From Chloroflexota bacterium (GTDB lineage Bacteria > Chloroflexota > Dormibacteria > Dormibacterales > Dormibacteraceae): a stretch of DNA of 13,427 nucleotides. The notes beneath the pieces are model-generated. The model made no database searches and was not told where the DNA came from. It saw nothing but the letters and a program-made list of their open reading frames with translations. A program made the position numbers and the translations under genes. Below, piece by piece: positions 7,422 through 13,093 of this stretch (position 1 is the first letter of the stretch; every line of letters starts with the position of its first letter). The stretch spans positions 1 through 13,427 of the forward strand of contig VBJE01000012.1 in the NCBI GenBank assembly GCA_005879675.1, in the 5' to 3' direction.

Positions 7422-7565
7422 GGTGCGCGGACGGCACGATGAGGAGGCTCATGGACTGTGCTAGATAAGCGCCCACCAGTTCGGCACTACCCGCCGGGGT
7501 CTGGCCGCCCGTCGCGCGTTCTACAGGTGGGTGTTTTGCCCACGAATCCAGCGGGAGGTTGAGAC
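7422..7565. other. Divergent intergenic region
   Basis: 144 bp between the divergent metalloprotein and DUF7218 genes, so promoters for both should lie here. A TGCTAGATA stretch at 7459-7467 loosely resembles an extended -10 element for the plus strand. GTGGG at 7527-7531 can pair with CCCAC at 7539-7543 around a T-rich loop in the leader. Neither is strong. Confidence 0.3.
7553..7559 (+). promoter_or_regulatory. Strong Shine-Dalgarno of the DUF7218 gene
   Basis: GGGAGGT lies 6 bases before the GTG at 7566 and is the best ribosome-binding site in the window. It fixes the start of the short gene and shows that this frame, not the longer overlapping open frame, is translated here. Confidence 0.75.
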
Positions 7566-7706
7566 GTGCCGGGCAAGAAACCGGGCCCCTCGATAAAGAA
7601 GCCGAAGACTTACGAAGCTCTCAAGAAGAAGGGCATGAGCAAGACGCGCGCGGCGAAGATCAGCAACGCGCAGGCCAGCAAGCAGAAGGCCAAGAAGAGC
7701 CGCTAG
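7566..7706 (+). CDS. DUF7218-like small basic protein (46 aa)
   Basis: A short lysine-rich protein starting at GTG 7566 and ending with TAG at 7704-7706. It begins MPGKKPGPSIKKPKTYEAL and continues KKKGMSKTRAAKISNAQA, then a basic tail QKAKKSR. The pattern PSIK-x-PK-x-YEAL-x-x-x-G-x-SK-x-x-AA-x-I-x-NA is the hallmark of a small family I know as DUF7218, whose function is not known. With roughly one third Lys/Arg it could bind nucleic acid, but this is only inference. A near-perfect Shine-Dalgarno precedes it. The following gene starts 23 bp later on the same strand, so the two may be cotranscribed. The gene is easily missed because of its size and because a longer frame overlaps it. Confidence 0.8.
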   Translation: MPGKKPGPSIKKPKTYEALKKKGMSKTRAAKISNAQASKQKAKKSR

Positions 7707-7729
7707 CAGGAAGCCCCCATGATTTAGGG

Positions 7730-8329
7730 GTGCAAAAGGTCCATCTCGAGTCCGTCCGGCGCAAAACCGGCGGGCGGATTCACCTCACGCCGAGGGTGCC
7801 GCGCGGCGGCCCGGTCACGACGCTGTGTGGGCAGACGCTCGGCGAGGGGTCCTACACGGCCGTCGACTCGGCGCCCGACTGCGCGAACTGCATCCGGCGC
7901 TCGCACGACCAGGCCCGCATCTCGGGCGCCTTTTTCGCCCAAGAGGAAGGCTCGGAGCTCCTGCGCCTGTCGCTCGAGCAGGCGAAGACGCGGAAGCCCA
8001 ACCTGCGCGTGCTGCCACATCCAGGGACGGAAAAAGACAAGCCCGTCGTGTGGCCCGCGCCCAAGCCGCCACCCGAATCCACGCCCGAGCAGCTCGGCGA
8101 GCTGGCGACCCGCGGGTTCAAGCCCTCGGGCGAAGGCGTTTGGCGAAGCCCGCTGGGCGTGATCGTGCGCCTGCGCAAGCACGGGAAGGAGTGGCGCTTC
8201 GCCGAGCTGGTCTTCGAGGGCGAGGTGGTCGCCACCCGGGTCGAGGACGGCATCCGCCTGAAGGCGGGTGACGTGGAGGTCGTGCCCACGGACGACGGAT
8301 TCGAGGTCCGCCTCAGGAAGAAGACCTAG
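7730..8329 (+). CDS. Uncharacterised protein with H-C-CxxC zinc-ribbon-like N-terminus
   Basis: 199 residues. I do not recognise the full-length family. Near the N-terminus, RIHLTP (H18), TTLCG (C33) and DCANC (C51, C54) form an H/C...C...CxxC pattern typical of small zinc-ribbon domains. The middle (about 85-125) is Lys/Pro-rich and probably a flexible linker. The C-terminus (about 125-199) is beta-rich, with GVWRSPLGVIVRLRKHGKEWRFAELVFEGEVVATR, and may form a small globular domain. The frame is open back to 7559, but the upstream part overlaps the DUF7218 gene in another frame and has no family resemblance, so I place the start at GTG 7730, the first start after that gene ends. The Shine-Dalgarno is weak. 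Cytoplasmic; function unknown. Confidence 0.7.
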   Translation: MQKVHLESVRRKTGGRIHLTPRVPRGGPVTTLCGQTLGEGSYTAVDSAPDCANCIRRSHDQARISGAFFAQEEGSELLRLSLEQAKTRKPNLRVLPHPGTEKDKPVVWPAPKPPPESTPEQLGELATRGFKPSGEGVWRSPLGVIVRLRKHGKEWRFAELVFEGEVVATRVEDGIRLKAGDVEVVPTDDGFEVRLRKKT

Positions 8330-8366
8330 GCCGGGCCCTCGACCTTATGGTTGGCATGGTTGGCGC

Positions 8367-8996
8367 GTGAAGCGGATCGCCGATTCCTTCACCTGGCCGT
8401 TGCGAGCGCCGCTTTCGCGATGGGTGTTCGGCATCCTGGCCGTGCTTCTGCTGCCGCTCCTCTTCATCCCGCTGCTCGGCTACGCGATCGCCGCCACGCG
8501 CGCCGCGGAGCAGGAGCCGGCGCAATCGCCGCCGCCCTGGTCGCTCTCCGGCCGGTTGCTGGCCGACGGGTTCTGGGTCTCGCTGGCCATCGTCCTGACC
8601 GTTCTGCCTTTCGCGTTGCTGTTGAACCCGCTCGCGGCCGCGATGCGCGGGCTCGCGCGAAGCGACATGATCGCGGGCGTCATCGCGTTCTTCGCGCTGG
8701 CGCTGCCCTGGGGCCTGGTCGCGCTGCTCATCCTCCCCCATGCGACGGCCACTTTCGCCGCCAGTGGCAAGACCGCCGACCTGTTCAACCTCCCAGCCGC
8801 GCTGCGCGGGGTGCGTCGCGATTTCGCGACCTGGAACGTGGTCGTGGGCGCGATCGTGACCGCGTGGGCGCTCGGCCTCGCCTGCGCGGGACTCCTCTGC
8901 GTCGGAGTCGTGCCCGGCGTCTTCTACGCCATTCTTGTGAGCGCACATGCCGCCGCAGCGCTCCAGCGTCAGGGTTCGCGTCCACCCGCTCGGTGA
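8367..8996 (+). CDS. DUF4013-family integral membrane protein
   Basis: 209 residues with about five hydrophobic segments (roughly 19-42, 68-89, 103-124, 157-175, 178-198). The opening KRIADSFTWPLRAPL, the GRLLADGFWVSL segment after the first helix and the ending LPAALRGVRRDFATW plus two helices with LVSAHAAA match the DUF4013 membrane family, whose function is unknown. The start is GTG at 8367; the frame is open further upstream, but that part overlaps the preceding gene and is not family-like. Its last 50 bp overlap the start of pxpB. A link with 5-oxoproline metabolism is suggested only by position. Confidence 0.8.
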   Translation: MKRIADSFTWPLRAPLSRWVFGILAVLLLPLLFIPLLGYAIAATRAAEQEPAQSPPPWSLSGRLLADGFWVSLAIVLTVLPFALLLNPLAAAMRGLARSDMIAGVIAFFALALPWGLVALLILPHATATFAASGKTADLFNLPAALRGVRRDFATWNVVVGAIVTAWALGLACAGLLCVGVVPGVFYAILVSAHAAAALQRQGSRPPAR

Positions 8997-9603
8997 CACC
9001 GCGCTGGTCGCGGAGCTCGGAAGCCGCCTCGACACCGCGCTCAACACCCGCGCCATCGCGCTTGCCGCCGCGCTGCAGAAGCGGCGCGACGTGCGGCGGG
9101 CCATGGCGGGTCACGGCATGGTCACCGTGCAGTTCGACCCCGAGCAGGTCTCGCTCGACGCGCTGACAGCCGCGATCAGGCGCCTCGCGACCAGGCGTCC
9201 GCCAGTCGAGGAACCCGGACGCCTGCATCGCATCCCGGTCGTCTACGACGGGCCGGACCTGGAGGAGGTGGCGAGGAAGCGCGGTCTCACCCCGAGCGAG
9301 GTGGTCGATATCCACGTGCGCCCGATCTACCGCGTATTCCTCGTCGGATTCGTGCCGGGCTGGGCGTATATGGGACCGCTGGCCGACGAGCTCGTGTTGC
9401 CTCGCCGCGCGACACCAAGGACCCAGGTTCCCGCCGGTTCGGTCGCGATCGCCGGGCAGGAGACCGGGATCTACCCGCTGGTCAGCCCCGGCGGCTGGCA
9501 CCTGATCGGCCGGACCTCGGTCAGGTTGTTCCTGCCCGACTCCGACCCGCCCAGCCTCTTTCGCACGGGTGACCGGGTCAAGTTCTTCGCCCTCACGGGA
9601 TGA
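8947..9603 (+). CDS. pxpB: 5-oxoprolinase subunit PxpB (KipI-like)
   Basis: 218-residue PxpB/KipI-type protein, normal length for the family. With PxpC and PxpA it hydrolyses 5-oxoproline (pyroglutamate) to glutamate at the expense of ATP in the cytoplasm. The diagnostic core is intact: VGFVPGWAYMG (133-143), LPRRATPR (151-158), VPAGSVAIAGQETGIYP (161-177) and SPGGWHLIGRT (180-190). In B. subtilis the homologue KipI also inhibits kinase KinA, but the enzyme role is the conserved one. The only reasonable start is ATG at 8947, which lies inside the 3' end of the DUF4013 gene. The stop overlaps the ATG of pxpC (ATGA), typical for this pair, which is often fused or adjacent. Confidence 0.94.
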   Translation: MPPQRSSVRVRVHPLGDTALVAELGSRLDTALNTRAIALAAALQKRRDVRRAMAGHGMVTVQFDPEQVSLDALTAAIRRLATRRPPVEEPGRLHRIPVVYDGPDLEEVARKRGLTPSEVVDIHVRPIYRVFLVGFVPGWAYMGPLADELVLPRRATPRTQVPAGSVAIAGQETGIYPLVSPGGWHLIGRTSVRLFLPDSDPPSLFRTGDRVKFFALTG

Positions 9604-10532
9604 TGCCCGCGCTGCGTGTCATCGCACCGGGCCTGCTGACGACGGTGCAGGACGCCGGCCGGCCGCACGCGATCGCGTCGGGCGTGCCGCCCGGGGGCGC
9701 GATGGACCGGTTCGCGCATGCCGCCGGCAACATGCTCGTCGCCAACGACCGCGGCGCGGCGTCGCTGGAATGCACGCTGCGGGGCCCTCACCTCGAGGCC
9801 GAGCGCTCGTGCCTGGTGGCGATCACCGGCGCCGACCTGGAGCCCCGCGTCAACGGCGCCCAGGCGCCGATGTGGACGGCCGTCGAGCTCCATGCCGGCG
9901 ACGTGCTCACGTTTGCCGGCCGGCGGTCGGGGGCACGCGCCTATCTGGCGGTGGCGGGCGGTGTCGTCGCCGACCGGTGGTTGGGCTCGATGTCCACGAA
10001 CCTGATGGTTGGCCGGGGCGGGATGCATGGGCGGGCGCTGATCCAGGGCGACATCATCATGGTGGGCGAGGCGGCGAGCCGGGCCGCTCCCGAACGGGCT
10101 CTGCCCGACGACATGCGGCCCACCTACGGCGACCACGCGCTGCACGCCCTCGCCGGGCCGCACGCCGCGCGCCTGCTCCCCGAGTCGCGGCAGTCGCTCT
10201 TTGCAGCCCAGTTCCAGGTCAGCCCCGACTCCAACCGCATGGGCTACCGGCTGGAAGGCGCCCTCCTGGAGGCGCCCGGCGATGAGCTGCTGTCGTTCGG
10301 CCTGATCGCCGGCGCGGTGCAGCTTCCATCGGGAGGCAAGCCGATCCTCCTGATGGCCGATCACCAGACGGCCGGCGGCTACCCGGTCGTGGCCGTGGTC
10401 GCGAGCGCCTCGATTCCGATCGCCGCCCAGCTCGCCCCAGGCGACGAGCTCCGGTTCGTGGAGACGACCGTCGAGCGCGCGCTGGAGATGCGTGCCTCTC
10501 AGCGCGAGGCGTTGGACTCCCTAACCACTTGA
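9600..10532 (+). CDS. pxpC: 5-oxoprolinase subunit PxpC (KipA-like, biotin-dependent carboxyltransferase-like)
   Basis: 310-residue PxpC/KipA-type subunit, partner of PxpB in the ATP-dependent 5-oxoprolinase. Family signatures: PGLLTTVQDAGRP (10-22), GVPPGGAMD (28-36), SLECTLRGP (55-63), AYLAVAGGV, the SPDSNRMGYRL segment and the LLMADHQTAGGYPVVA segment near the C-terminus. Two ATG codons in tandem (9600 and 9603) are possible starts; the first overlaps the pxpB stop. The 3' end overlaps the convergent DinB-like gene by 12 bp. pxpA is not next to it but lies 2.5 kb away in the opposite cluster. Confidence 0.94.
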   Translation: MMPALRVIAPGLLTTVQDAGRPHAIASGVPPGGAMDRFAHAAGNMLVANDRGAASLECTLRGPHLEAERSCLVAITGADLEPRVNGAQAPMWTAVELHAGDVLTFAGRRSGARAYLAVAGGVVADRWLGSMSTNLMVGRGGMHGRALIQGDIIMVGEAASRAAPERALPDDMRPTYGDHALHALAGPHAARLLPESRQSLFAAQFQVSPDSNRMGYRLEGALLEAPGDELLSFGLIAGAVQLPSGGKPILLMADHQTAGGYPVVAVVASASIPIAAQLAPGDELRFVETTVERALEMRASQREALDSLTT

Positions 10533-11021
10533 TCGGACGAGTTGATTGATCCAGCCGATGTGCTCGGCGTAGTGCTCGTATGTGTTGCCCGCCACCCAGT
10601 CCACAACCGGCCGGTCGTCGCGTGAATCCCGCGGGTCGTCCGGCTGGTAGTGGTTGTAGGAGTGGCGCAGGTCGGCGTCGTTCATCTTGCCGAGCCGGTC
10701 CATCAGGGCCGCGTGCGTCCGGCGGCTGAACGCCAGGGCCTCCTCGGCGGTCTCGTCGCGGTGGGCGAGCCACACGGCCTCGTTGATCGCGTCCGTGTCG
10801 TCCGCGGCGCCGGGCACGCCCATGGACGTCAGCCGATCTTCTCCGTTGAGCAACCCGAGCAGCGACAGCTCCCAGGCGGCGATGTGCGCGAGGTGGTCTT
10901 TGACGGCCCATCGGCCATTGCCCTTCTGCTCCAGCCCACCCGGACCCAGCGACTCGACGAGGGCGACAAGCTCCCGCCAGCCTTTTTCGATCGGTTCGAT
11001 CTCGGCGTTCGCGGCGCTCAT
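10521..11021 (-). CDS. DinB-like / DfsB-type four-helix-bundle protein
   Basis: 166-residue, mostly helical protein of the DinB/YfiT-like superfamily, putative metal-dependent proteins. Candidate metal ligands fit the usual pattern: H46 in KDHLAHIAAWE at the end of the second helix, and H150 plus H154 in TYEHYAEHIGWI of the last helix. Members act on thiol cofactors or are uncharacterised; no substrate can be assigned. The ATG (11021-11019) overlaps the stop of the peroxiredoxin by 4 bp, so translation is likely coupled and this is the last gene of the minus-strand operon. Its stop lies inside the 3' end of pxpC. A link to thiol chemistry alongside a peroxiredoxin is attractive but inferred. 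Confidence 0.82.
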   Translation of the reverse strand: MSAANAEIEPIEKGWRELVALVESLGPGGLEQKGNGRWAVKDHLAHIAAWELSLLGLLNGEDRLTSMGVPGAADDTDAINEAVWLAHRDETAEEALAFSRRTHAALMDRLGKMNDADLRHSYNHYQPDDPRDSRDDRPVVDWVAGNTYEHYAEHIGWINQLVRSSG

Positions 11022-11500
11022 CCCTCGGCGGCCACCTTCTTGGCCTCGGCGATCACCTCGTCGTAGTCCGGCTGCGGCTTCTCTCGCGCCGCGATCCAGG
11101 TGAAGCGGATGATGCCGGCGCGGTCGACGATGAATATCGAGCGACGCGCCATGCCCGCATAGCCGGCGACATCGTCACGCCGGACGCCGTAGTCCGTGAC
11201 CATCTTGCGCTCGAAGTCGCCGACCAGGTCGAAGGGCAGGCCGCCGAGCTCCTTGGCAAAGGCCTGGTGCGAGAACACGGAGTCGACGCTGATGCCGAAG
11301 ATGCCGACCCCGTGGGCCACCGCATCGTCGTTCCTGGACCGAAACTCGGTCAGCTCGGTCCTTCAACCGCCCGTGAAGTCGAGCACGTAGAAGAGCAGGA
11401 CGAGGGCGCGAAATTTTTGCAACCCATCCGCGAGCGTGAGCTCCTGGCCGCTGGTCGTCGGCAGCTGGAAGTCCGGAGCCTTGTCCCCTACCTGCAGCAC
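11018..11500 (-). CDS. Selenocysteine-containing peroxiredoxin (in-frame UGA at the peroxidatic position)
   Basis: Read from GTG at 11500 and through TGA at 11365-11363, the frame gives 160 residues of an AhpC/TSA-type peroxiredoxin that reduces hydroperoxides in the cytoplasm. The thioredoxin fold opens VGDKAPDFQLPTTSGQELTL. The active-site loop is FYVLDFTGG-U46-RTELTEFR, so UGA replaces the peroxidatic Cys of PxxxTxxC; T43 is kept while the usual Pro is Val39. The partner Arg is R119 or R120 before SIFIVD. There is no other cysteine in the protein, so without Sec46 it would have no redox residue. A SECIS-like hairpin follows the UGA. The start is 10 bp after the GNAT stop; no clear Shine-Dalgarno. 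The stop overlaps the DinB-like ATG. Standard callers would report only the last 100 residues from GTG 11320. A nonsense mutation is the alternative, but its exact position argues against it. Confidence 0.85.
11336..11365 (-). promoter_or_regulatory. Candidate bacterial SECIS element after the Sec UGA
   Basis: One base after the UGA, GGACCGA (11361-11355) can pair perfectly with TCGGTCC (11342-11336) around a 12-base loop. Alternatively GACCGA (11351-11346) pairs with TCGGTC (11342-11337), leaving an apical loop GUU. In the second fold the loop begins with G and lies 17 bases after the UGA, within the spacing known for bacterial SECIS hairpins read by SelB. Both folds lie wholly inside the coding region, as expected in bacteria. 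Confidence 0.65.
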
Positions 11501-11510
11501 TTCGAAGAGT

Positions 11511-12317
11511 TTATTCGGTGCCTGATTCGAGCACGTACCAGCCGGCTCGCGTGGCGCCGCTGATGGAGTAACCGCGTTCCATCGCGCCGCCGATTGCGGA
11601 ACGCAGCGCGACCCGCCACCTGCGCGCGAGCGCCGGGTCCTTGCGGCGCAGCTCGACGATGTCCTCCGGGACCTGACATATAAGGACGCGAGCGGATGAT
11701 GCGGCCTCGACCGGCTCGCCTCCGGCGCCGACTGAAACGACCGCGGCGCTGCCCCATGTGCGCAGCTTGTCGACGTCGAGCTCGCCGAGCCTGCCGGCCG
11801 CCGCGGCCTCAGCCCGCGACGAATCGAGATGCCAGCGGATCAGCAGCCGGTCCGACTCCTCGCCCGCGTTGATGCCGTCGCGCATCTCGCCATAGAAGTT
11901 GACGAGGTACTCCGGCGCTTCGGCGCCGAGCTTGGCCAGGTTGAAGTAGACGTTCCGCCGGACCAGGGGGTCGGCCGTCCATTCCATGAGGCTCACGCCG
12001 CGTGCGAGGCACCAGCGCCGCTGGTGCTGCTTGAGCTCGAAGCCCAGGCCGCGCGCCTCCCGGTCGGGCAGCACGCCGAGGATGTGGGAGTGCATGTGCA
12101 GCTCCCGCGGCGGCACGCCGCCTAGCCAACCGACGAGGCCTCCGATCAGGCGACCCTCCGCGAAGGCGCCCGCGACGTAGTTGCCAGAGTGCGCGAATGC
12201 TTTCAAGGTGTCGGAGCTGACCGGCGGCTCGCCCGACCGGCCCCAGATCTCGGCGAACAGGTCCGAGAGGGCGCGCAGGTCGCCGAGGTCGCCGAGCTCT
12301 CGGATCTCGGCCGTCAT
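11511..12317 (-). CDS. GNAT-family acyltransferase, COG3375-type
   Basis: 268 residues. The GNAT fold spans about 1-165: beta strands around NYVAGAFAEGRLIGGLVGW, then HMHSHILGVLPDREARGLGFELKQHQRRW carrying the acyl-CoA pyrophosphate-binding loop (ARGLGFELK, 88-96). The segment MEWTADPLVRRNVYFNLAKLGA, NFYGEMRDGINAGEESDRLLIRW is the signature of COG3375 predicted acetyltransferases. Residues about 170-268 form the extra C-terminal region of that group. The acceptor is unknown; relatives have been tied to N-acylation of amino acids, so this is a guess only. The start ATG (12317-12315) overlaps the stop of the membrane-protein gene. The frame stays open far upstream to about 13292, but that part is antisense-like noise over two real genes. 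The peroxiredoxin starts 10 bp after its TAA. Confidence 0.88.
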   Translation of the reverse strand: MTAEIRELGDLGDLRALSDLFAEIWGRSGEPPVSSDTLKAFAHSGNYVAGAFAEGRLIGGLVGWLGGVPPRELHMHSHILGVLPDREARGLGFELKQHQRRWCLARGVSLMEWTADPLVRRNVYFNLAKLGAEAPEYLVNFYGEMRDGINAGEESDRLLIRWHLDSSRAEAAAAGRLGELDVDKLRTWGSAAVVSVGAGGEPVEAASSARVLICQVPEDIVELRRKDPALARRWRVALRSAIGGAMERGYSISGATRAGWYVLESGTE

Positions 12318-13093
12318 GCCAGCCCGAGCCGGCGCCCCGCGACCAGCGCCGCCACCTGGACGGCGACCGCGGCCACGACCGCAACCCCGAATGCCAGGCC
12401 GATGCCGGCCGGTAGCAGAAGCGCGAGGCCGAGAAAGAACGACGCAAACGCGAACAGCCCGAGGAGAAGGCCGCGCACGACGCCCACCCCGCCTTCGCGG
12501 CCCTCGATGCGGTGCCCGAACGCCGCCAGCACCGATGCGTAGAGCGGGAACGGCGCCAGCAGGCCCGCGAGCCGCGGACCGAGCACAGGAGCCGCCGACG
12601 TCAGCGCGACGACGAACACCGTAGCGACCACCATGCGGGCGGGGATATCCCAGCGGGGGAAATCGATGCGACCGCCGCCGGACGCCGATCGCGCGGGCAT
12701 GAGGAACATGACAACCACGATGACCACGATGATGACCACGAAGAAGGCCAGCGCGGGAAGGACGAGGAGCTCCAGCACCACTGTCGAGGCCGCGAACGCA
12801 AGGGCGGCCGCGGCAAGCGATCCGACCCAGCCCCAGCGCTGCGCGGCCCAGGCGTAACCGAGACAGAAGCACGCCTGCGAGATCGCGCCCGCCATGATGC
12901 CCAGGGCGGCGTCCTGGGCGAAGCGCGGTCCTGGATCGAGGGCGAGGAACAGCGCGATCGGCCCCGATGTGAACGGGATGCCGATCAGCCATCCGCCCAC
13001 CGCCGAACCCCAGCGGCGACCGGCGACGCTCGCCGCCCCGACGAGGACCGGGGTGAGGACGAGCTTCAGCGCCAGCGCGCCGGCCGGGTTCAA
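12314..13093 (-). CDS. Integral membrane protein with two homologous halves
   Basis: 259 residues with about seven to eight hydrophobic segments. The N-terminal half (LTPVLVGAASVAGRRWGSAVGGWLIGIP then TSGPIALFLAL) and the C-terminal half (VVALTSAAPVLGPRLAGLLAPFP then LYASVLAAFGH) align as a duplicated unit, which suggests a small symmetric transporter-like or structural fold. Similar proteins (GlpM-like shape) are uncharacterised; I cannot name a substrate. A very Val/Ile-rich helix at about 117-131 comes from a locally repetitive DNA stretch. The start is TTG at 13093, overlapping the pxpA stop by 4 bp; a TTG start is unusual but no other start fits this position. Being cotranscribed with pxpA, a role in moving 5-oxoproline or a related compound is conceivable, without evidence. 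Confidence 0.8.
   Translation of the reverse strand: MNPAGALALKLVLTPVLVGAASVAGRRWGSAVGGWLIGIPFTSGPIALFLALDPGPRFAQDAALGIMAGAISQACFCLGYAWAAQRWGWVGSLAAAALAFAASTVVLELLVLPALAFFVVIIVVIVVVMFLMPARSASGGGRIDFPRWDIPARMVVATVFVVALTSAAPVLGPRLAGLLAPFPLYASVLAAFGHRIEGREGGVGVVRGLLLGLFAFASFFLGLALLLPAGIGLAFGVAVVAAVAVQVAALVAGRRLGLA

Noticed and set aside
6766..7476. 236-codon minus-strand frame overlapping the HExxH gene
   Set aside because: The overlapping 183-residue frame has the HExxH motif and natural composition; this one is Arg/Ala-rich shadow.
11336..11361. The hairpin after the UGA as an intrinsic terminator
   Set aside because: No T-tract follows and the coding frame continues in coupled fashion into the next gene.
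11363..11365. Treating the TGA in the peroxiredoxin as a real stop, i.e. a pseudogene or a 100-residue protein from GTG 11320
   Set aside because: The short version lacks the active site. The stop lies exactly at the catalytic Cys codon, the frame upstream is intact, and a hairpin follows. Recoding explains more, though sequencing error is not excluded.
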